In this document: in pieces, positions 1-9,011 of the stretch
Layout: each line of letters opens with the position of its first letter
Position numbering within the stretch: the first letter of the stretch is position 1
DNA from: RGIG6307 sp964424345
GTDB lineage: Bacteria; Bacillota; Clostridia; Lachnospirales; Lachnospiraceae
DNA: 27,840 nucleotides
Direction of reading: 5' to 3'
Assembly: GCA_964424345.1 (NCBI GenBank)
Contig: CAYRIK010000022.1
Span: 1-27,840 of the forward strand
Program-made: the position numbers and the translations under genes
Notes under the pieces: model-generated
Told to the model about the DNA's origin: nothing
What the model saw: only the letters and a program-made list of their open reading frames with translations
Databases searched by the model: none

Positions 1-39
1 AACGTTCTTTGCGAAGTAGAAGTAATCGCAGAAGTATAA
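1..39 (+). CDS. 3' end of a RidA-like protein (partial)
   Basis: The first 12 codons of the window read NVLCEVEVIAEV and end at TAA (37-39). This matches the usual C-terminus of RidA/YjgF/TdcF-family imine deaminases, which end in a pattern like LPKDVLVEIEAIA. RidA hydrolyses reactive enamine/imine intermediates released by PLP enzymes such as serine/threonine dehydratases. Only the tail is visible, so the family call rests on 12 residues. The frame is supported by the intrinsic terminator that follows 12 nt after the stop. Confidence 0.5.
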   Translation, partial: NVLCEVEVIAEV

Positions 40-50
40 TATTTATTACA

Positions 51-85
51 AAAGGGTTGGTACTTTTTAAGCACCAACCCTTTTT
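51..85. terminator. Bidirectional intrinsic terminator
   Basis: GGGTTGGT (54-61) pairs with ACCAACCC (73-80). The stem is flanked by A's on the left and TTTTT (81-85) on the right. On the plus strand it ends the RidA-like gene. On the minus strand the A-tract becomes a U-tract, so it can also end the convergent FNT transporter gene. Confidence 0.85.
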
Positions 86-115
86 ATATGTATCAAAAAA
101 TCATTTTTTTATATG

Positions 116-955
116 TTATTTTTTCTCTTTGATAACATTCAGATAATATAATGGCAGACCTACAAATACAACACCACCAAGAATATTTCCGATTGTTACA
201 GGAACAAGATTTGTAATCAAATATCCCTTCAGATTTAAAGCTCCAAGCTGTTCCATTGTATATCCATACGCACTGCATGCAAGTTCTGCATACTTTGGAT
301 TTTTAGCAGCTAACATACCAGCTGTAATATAATACATATTTGCTACACAGTGTTCAAAACCAGCTGTAACAAATGGCATGATAACAAAGAAGCTTACTAA
401 CAGCTTTCCTGTTACATCTTTTGCACAAACTGCCATTAATACAGCCGCACAAACTAAAATGTTACATAAAATACCAGATGTAATTCCCTGTGTAAAAGTA
501 AGATTTACTTTACCCATTGCTACTTTGATTGTATATGCACCAAGCATACCACCGGAGTAATTCCACTGTCCGCACATAGAAAGCAGTACAGAAAGCATTG
601 TTGCTCCAACAAAATTTCCTAAATATACAGTTACTAAAATTCTAACGGCATCTTTTACTGTAATCTTTTTATCAAATACACCCATAGCAACCATACAGTC
701 ACCTGTAAATAACTCTGCTCCAAGTAAAATAACCATCATAAGTCCTACTGGGAAAATAACAGATGCTGCAAGTCTTGCAAGACCTACATCTGAAACTGTA
801 TGTGCCGCTACACTGCTCGCTGCTGCACCCATACCAATCATTGCTCCCGCAAGAATGGCTTTTCCAAATAAATATTTTGTAGCTGCCTTGCTCTTTGCCT
901 GACAACCCTCGATATATTTTTCTACTGCTTGTTTTACAGATAAACAACTATCCAT
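116..955 (-). CDS. Formate/nitrite transporter (FNT) family channel
   Basis: Predicted 279-residue integral membrane protein of the FNT family (FocA/NirC/HSC type). These are pentameric channels for small monovalent anions such as formate, nitrite or hydrosulfide. Family motifs visible are GAELFTGD in the first half and GFEHCVANMYYI in the second, with about six hydrophobic segments. I chose the ATG at 955 (MDSCLSVKQ), preceded by AAAGGA about 12 nt upstream. The frame is open upstream to a TTG at 1024, but that start has no ribosome binding site and adds residues not typical of the family. In a fermentative anaerobe formate export/import is the most likely job, but the substrate cannot be read from the sequence. 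It lies downstream of the phosphoglucomutase gene with a 176-nt gap, so it is probably transcribed separately. Transcription would end at the hairpin at 51-85. Confidence 0.9.
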   Translation of the reverse strand: MDSCLSVKQAVEKYIEGCQAKSKAATKYLFGKAILAGAMIGMGAAASSVAAHTVSDVGLARLAASVIFPVGLMMVILLGAELFTGDCMVAMGVFDKKITVKDAVRILVTVYLGNFVGATMLSVLLSMCGQWNYSGGMLGAYTIKVAMGKVNLTFTQGITSGILCNILVCAAVLMAVCAKDVTGKLLVSFFVIMPFVTAGFEHCVANMYYITAGMLAAKNPKYAELACSAYGYTMEQLGALNLKGYLITNLVPVTIGNILGGVVFVGLPLYYLNVIKEKK

Positions 956-1059
956 ATTTTTCTTTTGTCCTTTCTCATTTCCTAACAAAGAACAAATTCC
1001 CTCAAAGATCAGATTGGCATACAAGACAGTACCCTATGACCTTTTTAGGAATTGTTCTC

Positions 1060-1078
1060 ATGTATTATTTTTATACAT
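1060..1078. promoter_or_regulatory. Inverted repeat in the leader of the FNT gene
   Basis: ATGTAT and ATACAT are separated by 7 A/T bases, about 105 nt upstream of the FNT start. On the minus strand a TATAAA-like box lies inside the repeat, so it could be an operator over a promoter. I do not recognise the binding protein and found no convincing -35 box. Confidence 0.25.
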
Positions 1079-1131
1079 TTATGTAGTTAGACAGATGCTT
1101 ATGACCTGCACTCACTACTTACTTGTATCTA

Positions 1132-2814
1132 CTAATCTAATAATGGCTTTAATGCCTCTGCAAGTTTTTCTTTCTGAGCCTGAGCTTCTGCAAGATCTTT
1201 TCCAAGTGTTGTAAAATATGTCTTAATCTTTGGTTCTGTACCGGATGGACGAACAACAACTGTTGCACCATTTTCTAAGCCATAAATCAATACGTTTGCT
1301 GCTGGAAGTCCTGTTTCTTCTGGCTTCTTGTAATCAGTTACCTTTACTACTGCGTAGCCAGCAATTTCCTTTGGAGGATTCTGACGAAGATTTGACATAA
1401 TACCTGCCATCTTATCCATACCAGAAAGACCAGGGAACTCAAAGCTGTCTACTTTGTTCAAATAACGACCATACTCTGCATAAATTTCTTCCAAACGTTC
1501 TTTGATAGAAGAACCTTTACTGCGATAATATGCTGCCATTTCACAAATAAGCATAGAACCGATGATTGCATCTTTATCTCTTACATAAGAACCTGCAAGA
1601 TATCCATAGCTTTCTTCAAAACCGAAAATAAAACGATCTGCTTCTCCTGCTGCTTCTAACTCTGCAATCTGGCTTCCAATCCACTTAAATCCAGTCAATA
1701 CGTTTCGCATCTCTACTCCATAGTGTGCTGCTACCGCATCTGCAAGTGGTGTAGAAACGATAGATTTTACTGCTACAGGATTTTTAGGCATTGTGCCATT
1801 TTCAATACGTCCTGCACAAATGTAATCTAATAACAATACACCTACTTCATTACCGGAAACAAGTTCATAGCTGCCGTCTTTACATTTGATTGCAATACCA
1901 ACACGATCGGCATCAGGATCAGTTGCAAGCATTAAATCTGCTCCTGTTTCCTTTGCAAGTTCCAAACCTAAACGAAGTGCTTCAAAGATTTCTGGATTTG
2001 GATATGGACATGTTGGGAAGTTTCCATCTGGATACTGCTGCTGTGGTACGATTGTTACATCATCAATACCAATATCTTTTAAAATACGGGTTACTGGAAC
2101 AAGTCCTGAACCATTTAATGGAGAATATACAAGCTTCAATCCAGCAGTCTTACATAATCCTGGACGAACACTCTTTTCTTCGATTGCTGCATAAAGTGCT
2201 TCCTTGCAATCTTCTCCTACATATGCAATCATGCCACTTGCAAGACCTTCTTCAAAGGAGATAAGTTTTGCACCTGTTAAAATATCTGTTTTCTGAATTT
2301 CTGTATAGACAATGTCTGCTGCCTCATCTGTCATCTGACATCCATCTGGACCATATGCCTTATAACCATTATATTTTGCTGGGTTGTGAGATGCAGTTAC
2401 CATGATACCTGCGTTTGCCTCGTAGTAACGTGTTGCAAAGCTCAATGCTGGAACTGGCATCAGAGCATCATAAATACGTACTTTAATACCATTTGCTGCC
2501 AATACACAAGCTGCTGTCTTAGCAAATACATCACTGTTAATACGGCTATCATAGCTGATTGCTACAAGCTGATTTCCACCCTGTGTCTTTACCCAGTTAG
2601 CAAGGCCCTGTGTTGCCTGACGTACTACATAAATATTCATACGGTTTGTACCGGCACCAAGCACACCTCTAAGACCAGCAGTACCAAAAGCCAAAGAAAC
2701 AGCAAAACGCTCTTTGATTTCTTCTTCGTTATCCTTGATTGCTTCTAATTCTGCTTTTAATGCAGCATCTTCTAAATCAGCTTCCAACCAACGCTTATAA
2801 CTATCCATATACAT
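1132..2814 (-). CDS. pgcA: Phospho-sugar mutase (alpha-phosphoglucomutase, PgcA-like)
   Basis: Predicted 560-residue cytoplasmic enzyme of the alpha-D-phosphohexomutase superfamily that interconverts glucose-1-phosphate and glucose-6-phosphate (possibly also mannose phosphates). All four hallmark loops are present: the phosphoserine loop TASHNP near residue 142, the Mg2+ loop DPDADRVGIA near residue 300, the sugar-binding loop GFEESYGYL, and the phosphate-binding loop RPSGTEPKIK near the C-terminus. The length of about 560 fits the PGM2/PgcA branch rather than the shorter ManB/GlmM forms. The frame is open to a GTG at 2823, but AAGGTG lies 6 nt before the ATG at 2814, which I prefer. It lies 81 nt downstream of the lacZ pair and no good promoter is visible between them, so it is probably co-transcribed. 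That fits channelling of lactose-derived sugar phosphates into glycolysis or the Leloir pathway. Confidence 0.92.
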   Translation of the reverse strand: MYMDSYKRWLEADLEDAALKAELEAIKDNEEEIKERFAVSLAFGTAGLRGVLGAGTNRMNIYVVRQATQGLANWVKTQGGNQLVAISYDSRINSDVFAKTAACVLAANGIKVRIYDALMPVPALSFATRYYEANAGIMVTASHNPAKYNGYKAYGPDGCQMTDEAADIVYTEIQKTDILTGAKLISFEEGLASGMIAYVGEDCKEALYAAIEEKSVRPGLCKTAGLKLVYSPLNGSGLVPVTRILKDIGIDDVTIVPQQQYPDGNFPTCPYPNPEIFEALRLGLELAKETGADLMLATDPDADRVGIAIKCKDGSYELVSGNEVGVLLLDYICAGRIENGTMPKNPVAVKSIVSTPLADAVAAHYGVEMRNVLTGFKWIGSQIAELEAAGEADRFIFGFEESYGYLAGSYVRDKDAIIGSMLICEMAAYYRSKGSSIKERLEEIYAEYGRYLNKVDSFEFPGLSGMDKMAGIMSNLRQNPPKEIAGYAVVKVTDYKKPEETGLPAANVLIYGLENGATVVVRPSGTEPKIKTYFTTLGKDLAEAQAQKEKLAEALKPLLD

Positions 2815-2850
2815 AACATTCACCTTCCTATCTCATTTTTCGATGTCAAA

Positions 2851-2870
2851 GCAAGTATCACTATACTTGC
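2851..2870 (-). terminator. Short hairpin between lacZ and pgcA, possibly a weak terminator
   Basis: GCAAGTA (2851-2857) pairs with TACTTGC (2864-2870). On the minus strand only a short CTTTG follows, not a real U-tract. It is more likely an RNA-processing or stability hairpin, or a leaky terminator that lowers pgcA expression, than a complete stop. Confidence 0.35.
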
Positions 2871-2895
2871 CTTAACTCGTTATATCCGTTACATT

Positions 2896-5874
2896 CTAGC
2901 ACTTCACACAGAATGTAAATGCGATATCTTTTTCATCCAGTCTATATTTTTCCAGTAATTCCGGACCACAAGAGTGGGAACCGACACCGGAATTTTTATA
3001 GTCAATGCGGATATTTACTGCACCATTTGACTGTAATTCATCAATGTGATCTGCTTTTGTAAGTTCTTTAGAACTGTAATCAGATACACAGATTTCAAAC
3101 ACATCATCTGTTGCAAAATGTAATCCGTTCTTCATCTGAAGTTCTTTACAATTTACATGATTTCCATGCTCCTGTGGCTTAATATAAGGAACATATTCCT
3201 TCTTTGTATTGCTTTCAAACCAGCCTGTTGTAACATGATACTTCATATCACAGTAATTTTCTACAGGGCCACGGCCATAATATGTAAAGCTGTCATTTTC
3301 CGGAATTGTCTTAAATTCAAATCCAAAACGCTGTAACCACATACAATGTTCTCTAATCTTTCCAGTCAATGCAATCTGCATTTCTCCATTTGCAAAGAAG
3401 CTGTACTGAATTTTGTAACGAAGGAATGGAACTCGTCCAATACCTGCAAGACTTCCTTCAAATGTAAGATGGTGACCGAGCTTATCTGCTTTGTATACAT
3501 GATTAAATATTCTATCCCAGTTTTCACCAGCCCAAACATCTGGATGTCCCCATTTTCCTGCTACATTTCTTTCATTATCAATAGGTGCTCTCCATACAGA
3601 CATCTGTACTGGTTCTAACAACTGAGGAATGCCCTGTTTGATAATCTGTACTGGTAATGCAGTATACTTAGAAATTTCATAAGAGAAACCATCTCCGCAA
3701 ATCTGGTAGCTATCTTTTAATTCTGTAATCTCTGCCGGAATTTTTTCTTCAAATTCAGACATTCTGATTACTGGAATTTCCAATGGTGCTTCCCATAATG
3801 CTCTGATTTTGTTTTCTTTTGCATCTCTTGCAACTGCTTCATCAGAAGAACCATCTGCATGTGCAAATACATTCTTTGTAATGTCTAAGCCAAGTTCCTT
3901 GCAAATGCGGTCTACATAATCTTCGTTTACATCATATGCTCGACATACTACATGTGCACTTAACTGACATACCCTTGGCATCGTAAAACGAATGCGTGTA
4001 CTCTGTCCAGGCTCTACATCTAACACATATTCCTGTGTTTCGATTGCTCTGCCGTCTACAACTACCTGAATTTCTATACGATACTGATTCAGATTTGTAA
4101 AGTCATGACGGTTTTTAATCACAACTTCATCGCCTTCTAATGCAAAATCAATGTACTGGTATACATACTTTGCATTCAAAGAACCTGCTTTGTATGTTCG
4201 ATCATGTAATACAAGACCGTCTGCACAGAAATTACTGTCAGAAGTAAGTTCTCCAAAGTCTCCGCCGTACTTTGGTACGCCATCTTCTACATATGTATGA
4301 TCTGTCCATTCCCAAATACAGCCACCCATCAATTTTGGATATTTATAAATAACATCCCAATAATCAGCTACATCTCCAGGGCCATTACCCATTGCATGGC
4401 TGTATTCACATAAGAAAAATGGAAGCAGTCTTGTTTCAGACATTGCATAACCAGGCATTGCATCATATCCATAATACATTCTGGAATAAATATCTGTTCT
4501 GTCGTAATTTTCTGGTGCATATTCTTCTGGATGTGCTGTCTTAGAAGTCATAGAACTTCTGGATGCATCTTCACAATGTACCAATCTGCGTGTATCTGTC
4601 TTATTGAGCCATTTAATCATTTCATAATGGTTGACGCCATGTCCACTTTCATTTCCTGTAGACCAAGAGAAGATACATGGATGATTTTTGTCTCTATGAT
4701 AAGTACGTTCCATTCTGTCCATATAAGATGCTAACCATTCTTCTTGGTTTGCAATCCAATCTGGGTTATCTCTACAGTCATATCCTGTGCCGCCTGCATA
4801 TCGAAGTACAAAACCATGTGTTTCTAAGTCTGTTTCCAACATTACATAAAAACCTAAACGATTGCAATACTCCAAAAGTTTTGGAGAAGGTGGATAGTGA
4901 GAAGTTCTGATACAGTTTATATTTAATTTCTTCATCAAATATAAATCCTGCAGCATTTCTTCTTCTGTCATGGTATAACCATTTGTAGGATGGGTATCGT
5001 GTCTGTTTACACCTTTTAATTTTACTTCTGCTCCATTTACCGTAAATGCATGACGCTCGTTGACACCATACTCTACAAAGCCTACGCTCTGACGAATCAC
5101 TTCGCCTTTGCTCTCTAATACAACTTCGTATAAGTAAGGATTTTCTGCATTCCATTCTACTTTATTTTCTACGATAAATTCTGCATTGTTTTCTGCTTCT
5201 TTGCTGGCAATCAACTGCTTTTTAGCATCGTATAAACTTACTTTTGCAGTTCCATCAAAGCTAACCTGAATTGCATCTTTATTTGTGCGAACATCAATGT
5301 CTACTAAATGTCCTTCTGGTCTTGAAAGTAAATATACATCTCTGAAAATACCATTATAACGGAAGCAGTCCTGATCTTCTAAATAACTGCCTGAACACCA
5401 TTTACGCACTTTAGCTGTAATGGTGTTGGTACCATTTTGTACAAATTCTGTAATATCAAACTCTGCCTGAAGTCTGCTTGCCTGAGAATATCCTACATAC
5501 TTGTCATTGATAAACAATTCTACGCAAGAGCTTACACCTTCAAATACGATATACTGCTTTTTAGAAACATCTGTAATTTCAAATGTGCGTGTATATACAC
5601 CCATTGGATTTTCCATTGGAATATATGGTGGGTCCATTGGATAAGGATATACTACATTCGTATAATAAGGCGCTTCATATCCACGGCACTGCCAACAGGA
5701 CGGAACATCGATTTTTCCTGTTTTTGCTGGTTCTTCATCAAAATCTCTGTTATAAAAAGCAAAATCCCATTCTCCGTTTAACAGGGTATATGCTCCTTCA
5801 TTTTCAGGGATATAATACGCTCTCTGAGGAAGACGATTTTCTTTAATATGATTTAAATCCTCATACTTTCTCAT
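2896..5874 (-). CDS. lacZ: Beta-galactosidase, GH2 (first of two tandem paralogs)
   Basis: Predicted 992-residue cytoplasmic glycoside hydrolase family 2 enzyme of the long LacZ type. It hydrolyses lactose and other terminal beta-galactosides. Visible landmarks are the N-terminal jelly-roll (LNGEWDFAF), DQDCFRYNGIFRDV, the NRHDTHP motif, the Mg2+ ligand segment ETHG, the acid/base Glu in TGNESGHG (near residue 409) and the nucleophile Glu in LCEYSHAMGNG (near 490). The C-terminal domain ends with SHSCGP where E. coli LacZ has a Trp (W999 region). The upstream TTG at 5892 also lies in frame, but the paralog aligns from MRKYE, so I chose the ATG at 5874. No signal peptide is seen. It begins 22 nt after the stop of the upstream paralog, so the two are one operon. 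No permease or regulator is adjacent. Confidence 0.93.
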   Translation of the reverse strand: MRKYEDLNHIKENRLPQRAYYIPENEGAYTLLNGEWDFAFYNRDFDEEPAKTGKIDVPSCWQCRGYEAPYYTNVVYPYPMDPPYIPMENPMGVYTRTFEITDVSKKQYIVFEGVSSCVELFINDKYVGYSQASRLQAEFDITEFVQNGTNTITAKVRKWCSGSYLEDQDCFRYNGIFRDVYLLSRPEGHLVDIDVRTNKDAIQVSFDGTAKVSLYDAKKQLIASKEAENNAEFIVENKVEWNAENPYLYEVVLESKGEVIRQSVGFVEYGVNERHAFTVNGAEVKLKGVNRHDTHPTNGYTMTEEEMLQDLYLMKKLNINCIRTSHYPPSPKLLEYCNRLGFYVMLETDLETHGFVLRYAGGTGYDCRDNPDWIANQEEWLASYMDRMERTYHRDKNHPCIFSWSTGNESGHGVNHYEMIKWLNKTDTRRLVHCEDASRSSMTSKTAHPEEYAPENYDRTDIYSRMYYGYDAMPGYAMSETRLLPFFLCEYSHAMGNGPGDVADYWDVIYKYPKLMGGCIWEWTDHTYVEDGVPKYGGDFGELTSDSNFCADGLVLHDRTYKAGSLNAKYVYQYIDFALEGDEVVIKNRHDFTNLNQYRIEIQVVVDGRAIETQEYVLDVEPGQSTRIRFTMPRVCQLSAHVVCRAYDVNEDYVDRICKELGLDITKNVFAHADGSSDEAVARDAKENKIRALWEAPLEIPVIRMSEFEEKIPAEITELKDSYQICGDGFSYEISKYTALPVQIIKQGIPQLLEPVQMSVWRAPIDNERNVAGKWGHPDVWAGENWDRIFNHVYKADKLGHHLTFEGSLAGIGRVPFLRYKIQYSFFANGEMQIALTGKIREHCMWLQRFGFEFKTIPENDSFTYYGRGPVENYCDMKYHVTTGWFESNTKKEYVPYIKPQEHGNHVNCKELQMKNGLHFATDDVFEICVSDYSSKELTKADHIDELQSNGAVNIRIDYKNSGVGSHSCGPELLEKYRLDEKDIAFTFCVKC

Positions 5875-5896
5875 ACTTGGTATGTTCTCCAATCTT

Positions 5897-8836
5897 TTAT
5901 TTTATGCTGAACGCATAATGAACTTCTTTTTCTGCCAATTTATATTTTGTCTGTAATGCAGGACCACAAGATGCAGAACCCACACCAGAATCTTTATAGT
6001 CAATACGAACATTGACTGCTCCATTTTTATGCAGTTCATCAATATGTGCCGCATCAGTAAGTGCTTTAGCGCTGTAATCAGATACACAAATTTCAAACTC
6101 TGTATCTGCTGTAAAATGTAAACTGTTCTCTAACTGTAACTGCTTACATTTTGCATGGTTTCCATGCTCCTGAGGCATAATATATGGAACATATTCTTGT
6201 GTTGTATCACTTGTAAACCATCCAGTCGTTGTATGAGAACGCATATCACAGTAGTTATCCAGAGGACCTTGGCCATAGTAAGTAAATGCCTGTTCCTTGC
6301 CTCTAAGCTTAAATTCAAAGCCAAGTCTAGGAAGCCAAATACAACGGTCTTTGATTTTTCCATGTAATTCTATGTGCATTTCTCCATCTGCATAAAATGT
6401 ATACACAAGCTCATATCGTAAAAATGGGCTTCTTCCGACACCGGATACACATCCATGGAAGGTAAGCTGATTGTCTTTTGCTTCATAATCAAGTACCTGA
6501 TTAAAAGTTCTGTCAAGATTTTCCCCGCCCCATGTACTTGGATGTCCCCAACGGTCTTTAATACGTCTTTCATTATCAATCGGTGCTCTCCATACAGACA
6601 ATACTGCTGGTTCTACAAGCTGTGCAGAGCCATGCTTGATAATCTGTGTCGGCATAGCAGAATATTTTGATATTTCATAAGCAAAATCTGTTCCCATAAC
6701 AACGAATGTATTGTTATGTTCTTCTATTGCAATCGGTGCTTTTTGGGTTTGTTCTTTGCTTACTTCTACTTCTAAATCTGCTTCCCAAAGTGCAATCATA
6801 ACATTTTCTGCTTCTTCTCTTGCCTTTAGGTCACTTCCTGCTTTCAGTTCATTTGCATATTCTACAATGTAAGCATCTGCTCCTGCTTTTTCTGCTTCAA
6901 TGTCAAATACACGACATACAACATGTGCATCCATAGCACAAGTCTTTGGCATAACAAAGGTAATTGTTGCAGCCTGCTTTGGCTCTAAATCTAATATATG
7001 GCTTTGTGTTTCTACTATATTTCCGTCTACAACAACGTCCAGTTCCAAACGATATGCATTCAAATTTGTAAAATCAAATAAGTTGGTAACCGTTACTTCA
7101 TTGTTTTCTAATGCAAATCCAACATTCTGATATGTATATTTTGTATGTAAAGAACCAGACTTTAACTTTCTTTCGTGATTTACAAGACCGTCTGCACAGA
7201 AATTACTGTCAGAAGTAAGTTCTCCAAAATCTCCGCCGTACTTTGGCACGCCATTTTCTACAAATGTATGGTCTGCCCATTCCCAAATACAGCCACCAAT
7301 CAATTTTGGATATTTATAAAAAATTTCCCAATAATCTGCTACGTCTCCAGGGCCATTTCCCATTGCATGACTGTATTCACATAAAAAGTATGGCAATGGC
7401 TTTGTTTCATCCAATGCGTACTGTTCTACTTCTTGATATGGAATATACATTAAAGAATGAATATCCGGTCTGTCATAATAAGAAGCATCTCGTAACTGCT
7501 CATCTGCTGCAACAGATGTTCTGGAAGCATCTTCACAATGAATCAATCTTCTTTGATCTGTCGCTCTCAGCCATTTAATCATTTCATAATTGTTTTCGCA
7601 ATGACCGCTTTCATTTCCGGTAGACCAAGAGAAAATACATGGCTGATTTTTATCTCTATGATAAGCACGTTCCATTCGTTCTACATAAGCTGCTTTCCAC
7701 TCTGGCTGATTACCAATCCATTCTGGATTTCCGATACAGTCATATGCATAAGCGGATGTTTCTCTATTTGCAAATCCATGAATTTCAATATCTGTTTCCA
7801 GCATAACATAAAAACCAAGCTGATTACAAAATTCCAAAAACTTTGGTGTTGGAGGATAATGTGCTGTTCTGACACAGTTAATATTTAACTTTTTCATCAG
7901 CTTTAAATCTTTTAACAATTCCTCGTCTGTCATTGTGTAACCATGCTTTGGATGTGTATCATGACGATTGATACCTTTTAATTTTACTTCTACACCGTTT
8001 ACCGTAAATGCACCACGTTCATTTACAGCATATGTTACAAATCCAACACTCTGAGAAATAATCTCATCTTCATATTCAAATACCAGTTCATACAAATAAG
8101 GATGTTCTGCATTCCACTGTACTGCATCTTCTACAGTAAATACTGCACTTTTCTCTGCTTTGCAACTATGCAGACACTTCTTTTGTGCATCCAACAAACT
8201 TACTTTTGCACTGCCTTCAAATGCAACGTGTACTTCATTTCCCTCTGTATGAATGTCAATATCTACAATATGTCCCTCTGGTCTTGAAAGCAAATATACA
8301 TCTCTGAAAATACCATTATAACGGAAACAGTCCTGATCTTCTAAATAACTTCCGCTGCACCACTTACGAACCTTTGCTGTAATAAAATTAGTGCCCTCTC
8401 TTACATAAGAAGAAATATCAAATTCTGCCTGCAAACGGCTTCCTTGAGAATATCCTGCAAATTCTCCGTTAATAAATAATTCTACACAAGAATCTACACC
8501 TTCAAACACAATATAATGCTTGCGTGTCACATCTGTAATCTCAAATTTGCGAGTATATACACCCATTGGATTGTCCATCGGAACAAATGGCGGATTTACC
8601 GGAAATGGATAAATGAGATTTGTATAATAAGGTTTTTCATAGCCTTCGCACTGCCAACAGGATGGTACTGTAATCTGACCAATTCTGTCTGGTGCTTCTG
8701 CATAATCCTTCTCATAAAAAGCAAAATCCCATACACCATTTAAACTTGTATATGCACCCTCATTTTTAGGAATATAATACGCTCTTTGTTTTTGTCGATT
8801 TTCCTGCAAATATGCCGGATTTTCGTATTTTCGCAT
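5897..8836 (-). CDS. lacZ: Beta-galactosidase, GH2 (second tandem paralog, promoter-proximal)
   Basis: Predicted 979-residue LacZ-type GH2 beta-galactosidase, first gene of the operon. It keeps the same landmarks as its neighbour: DQDCFRYNGIFRDV, NRHDTHP, the acid/base Glu in TGNESGH (near 409), and the nucleophile Glu in LCEYSHAMGNG (near 487). The Mg2+ segment reads EIHG rather than ETHG, and both metal-ligand positions are kept. SASCGP replaces the E. coli Trp motif near the C-terminus. The open frame runs on to 8956, but the extension overlaps the promoter, and the ATG at 8836 has AAAGGGA about 8 nt upstream. The two copies have diverged in the C-terminal half (around residues 640-730), so they may differ in beta-galactoside preference. 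That is inference; both look catalytically intact. Confidence 0.93.
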   Translation of the reverse strand: MRKYENPAYLQENRQKQRAYYIPKNEGAYTSLNGVWDFAFYEKDYAEAPDRIGQITVPSCWQCEGYEKPYYTNLIYPFPVNPPFVPMDNPMGVYTRKFEITDVTRKHYIVFEGVDSCVELFINGEFAGYSQGSRLQAEFDISSYVREGTNFITAKVRKWCSGSYLEDQDCFRYNGIFRDVYLLSRPEGHIVDIDIHTEGNEVHVAFEGSAKVSLLDAQKKCLHSCKAEKSAVFTVEDAVQWNAEHPYLYELVFEYEDEIISQSVGFVTYAVNERGAFTVNGVEVKLKGINRHDTHPKHGYTMTDEELLKDLKLMKKLNINCVRTAHYPPTPKFLEFCNQLGFYVMLETDIEIHGFANRETSAYAYDCIGNPEWIGNQPEWKAAYVERMERAYHRDKNQPCIFSWSTGNESGHCENNYEMIKWLRATDQRRLIHCEDASRTSVAADEQLRDASYYDRPDIHSLMYIPYQEVEQYALDETKPLPYFLCEYSHAMGNGPGDVADYWEIFYKYPKLIGGCIWEWADHTFVENGVPKYGGDFGELTSDSNFCADGLVNHERKLKSGSLHTKYTYQNVGFALENNEVTVTNLFDFTNLNAYRLELDVVVDGNIVETQSHILDLEPKQAATITFVMPKTCAMDAHVVCRVFDIEAEKAGADAYIVEYANELKAGSDLKAREEAENVMIALWEADLEVEVSKEQTQKAPIAIEEHNNTFVVMGTDFAYEISKYSAMPTQIIKHGSAQLVEPAVLSVWRAPIDNERRIKDRWGHPSTWGGENLDRTFNQVLDYEAKDNQLTFHGCVSGVGRSPFLRYELVYTFYADGEMHIELHGKIKDRCIWLPRLGFEFKLRGKEQAFTYYGQGPLDNYCDMRSHTTTGWFTSDTTQEYVPYIMPQEHGNHAKCKQLQLENSLHFTADTEFEICVSDYSAKALTDAAHIDELHKNGAVNVRIDYKDSGVGSASCGPALQTKYKLAEKEVHYAFSIK

Positions 8837-8881
8837 AAACGTTCCCTTTCTTCTGATTTCTGTCACTTTATACTTGTTTTT

Positions 8882-8910
8882 ATTATACCATTCTACGTTC
8901 TCTTTGTCAC
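8882..8910 (-). promoter_or_regulatory. Promoter of the lacZ-lacZ-pgcA operon
   Basis: On the minus strand GTGACA (8910-8905) is followed after 17 bp by TATAAT (8887-8882), with a TG dinucleotide one base before the -10 (extended -10). The predicted transcript starts near 8875, giving a leader of roughly 40 nt before the ATG at 8836. Confidence 0.75.
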
Positions 8911-8968
8911 CTAAAAATATTCGCGCACGCTCTTTTATTTCCGCATCTATGTGCATCCTAGCAAAGTG

Positions 8969-9011
8969 TTTTTATATACTAGAAAATGAGTATTTTCCTA
9001 GTATATAAAAA
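8969..9011. repeat. AT-rich palindrome next to the glycosyltransferase terminator
   Basis: A perfect 14-bp inverted repeat (8969-8982 with 8998-9011) continues inward for 5 bp more after one bulged base, with a 4-nt loop. It is not an intrinsic terminator: both strands begin with T's and end with A's. It sits between the lacZ promoter and the terminator of the facing upstream operon. A related but imperfect element lies at 20355-20400, also directly after a terminator. Confidence 0.6.

Noticed and set aside
956..1024. Longer FNT protein starting at a TTG
   Set aside because: No ribosome binding site before the TTG, and the extra residues do not look like the family N-terminus.
4778..5155. 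Long alternative-frame reading frames inside the lacZ, permease and antiporter genes
   Set aside because: They lie within well-supported genes, have no ribosome sites or family motifs, and follow from the third-position bias of the real frames.
8837..8956. 40-residue N-terminal extension of the promoter-proximal LacZ
   Set aside because: It overlaps the extended -10 promoter, and the paralog and ribosome binding site both support the start at 8836.
8969..9011. Palindrome as a bidirectional terminator
   Set aside because: Both strands have T's before and A's after the stem, the reverse of what intrinsic termination needs.
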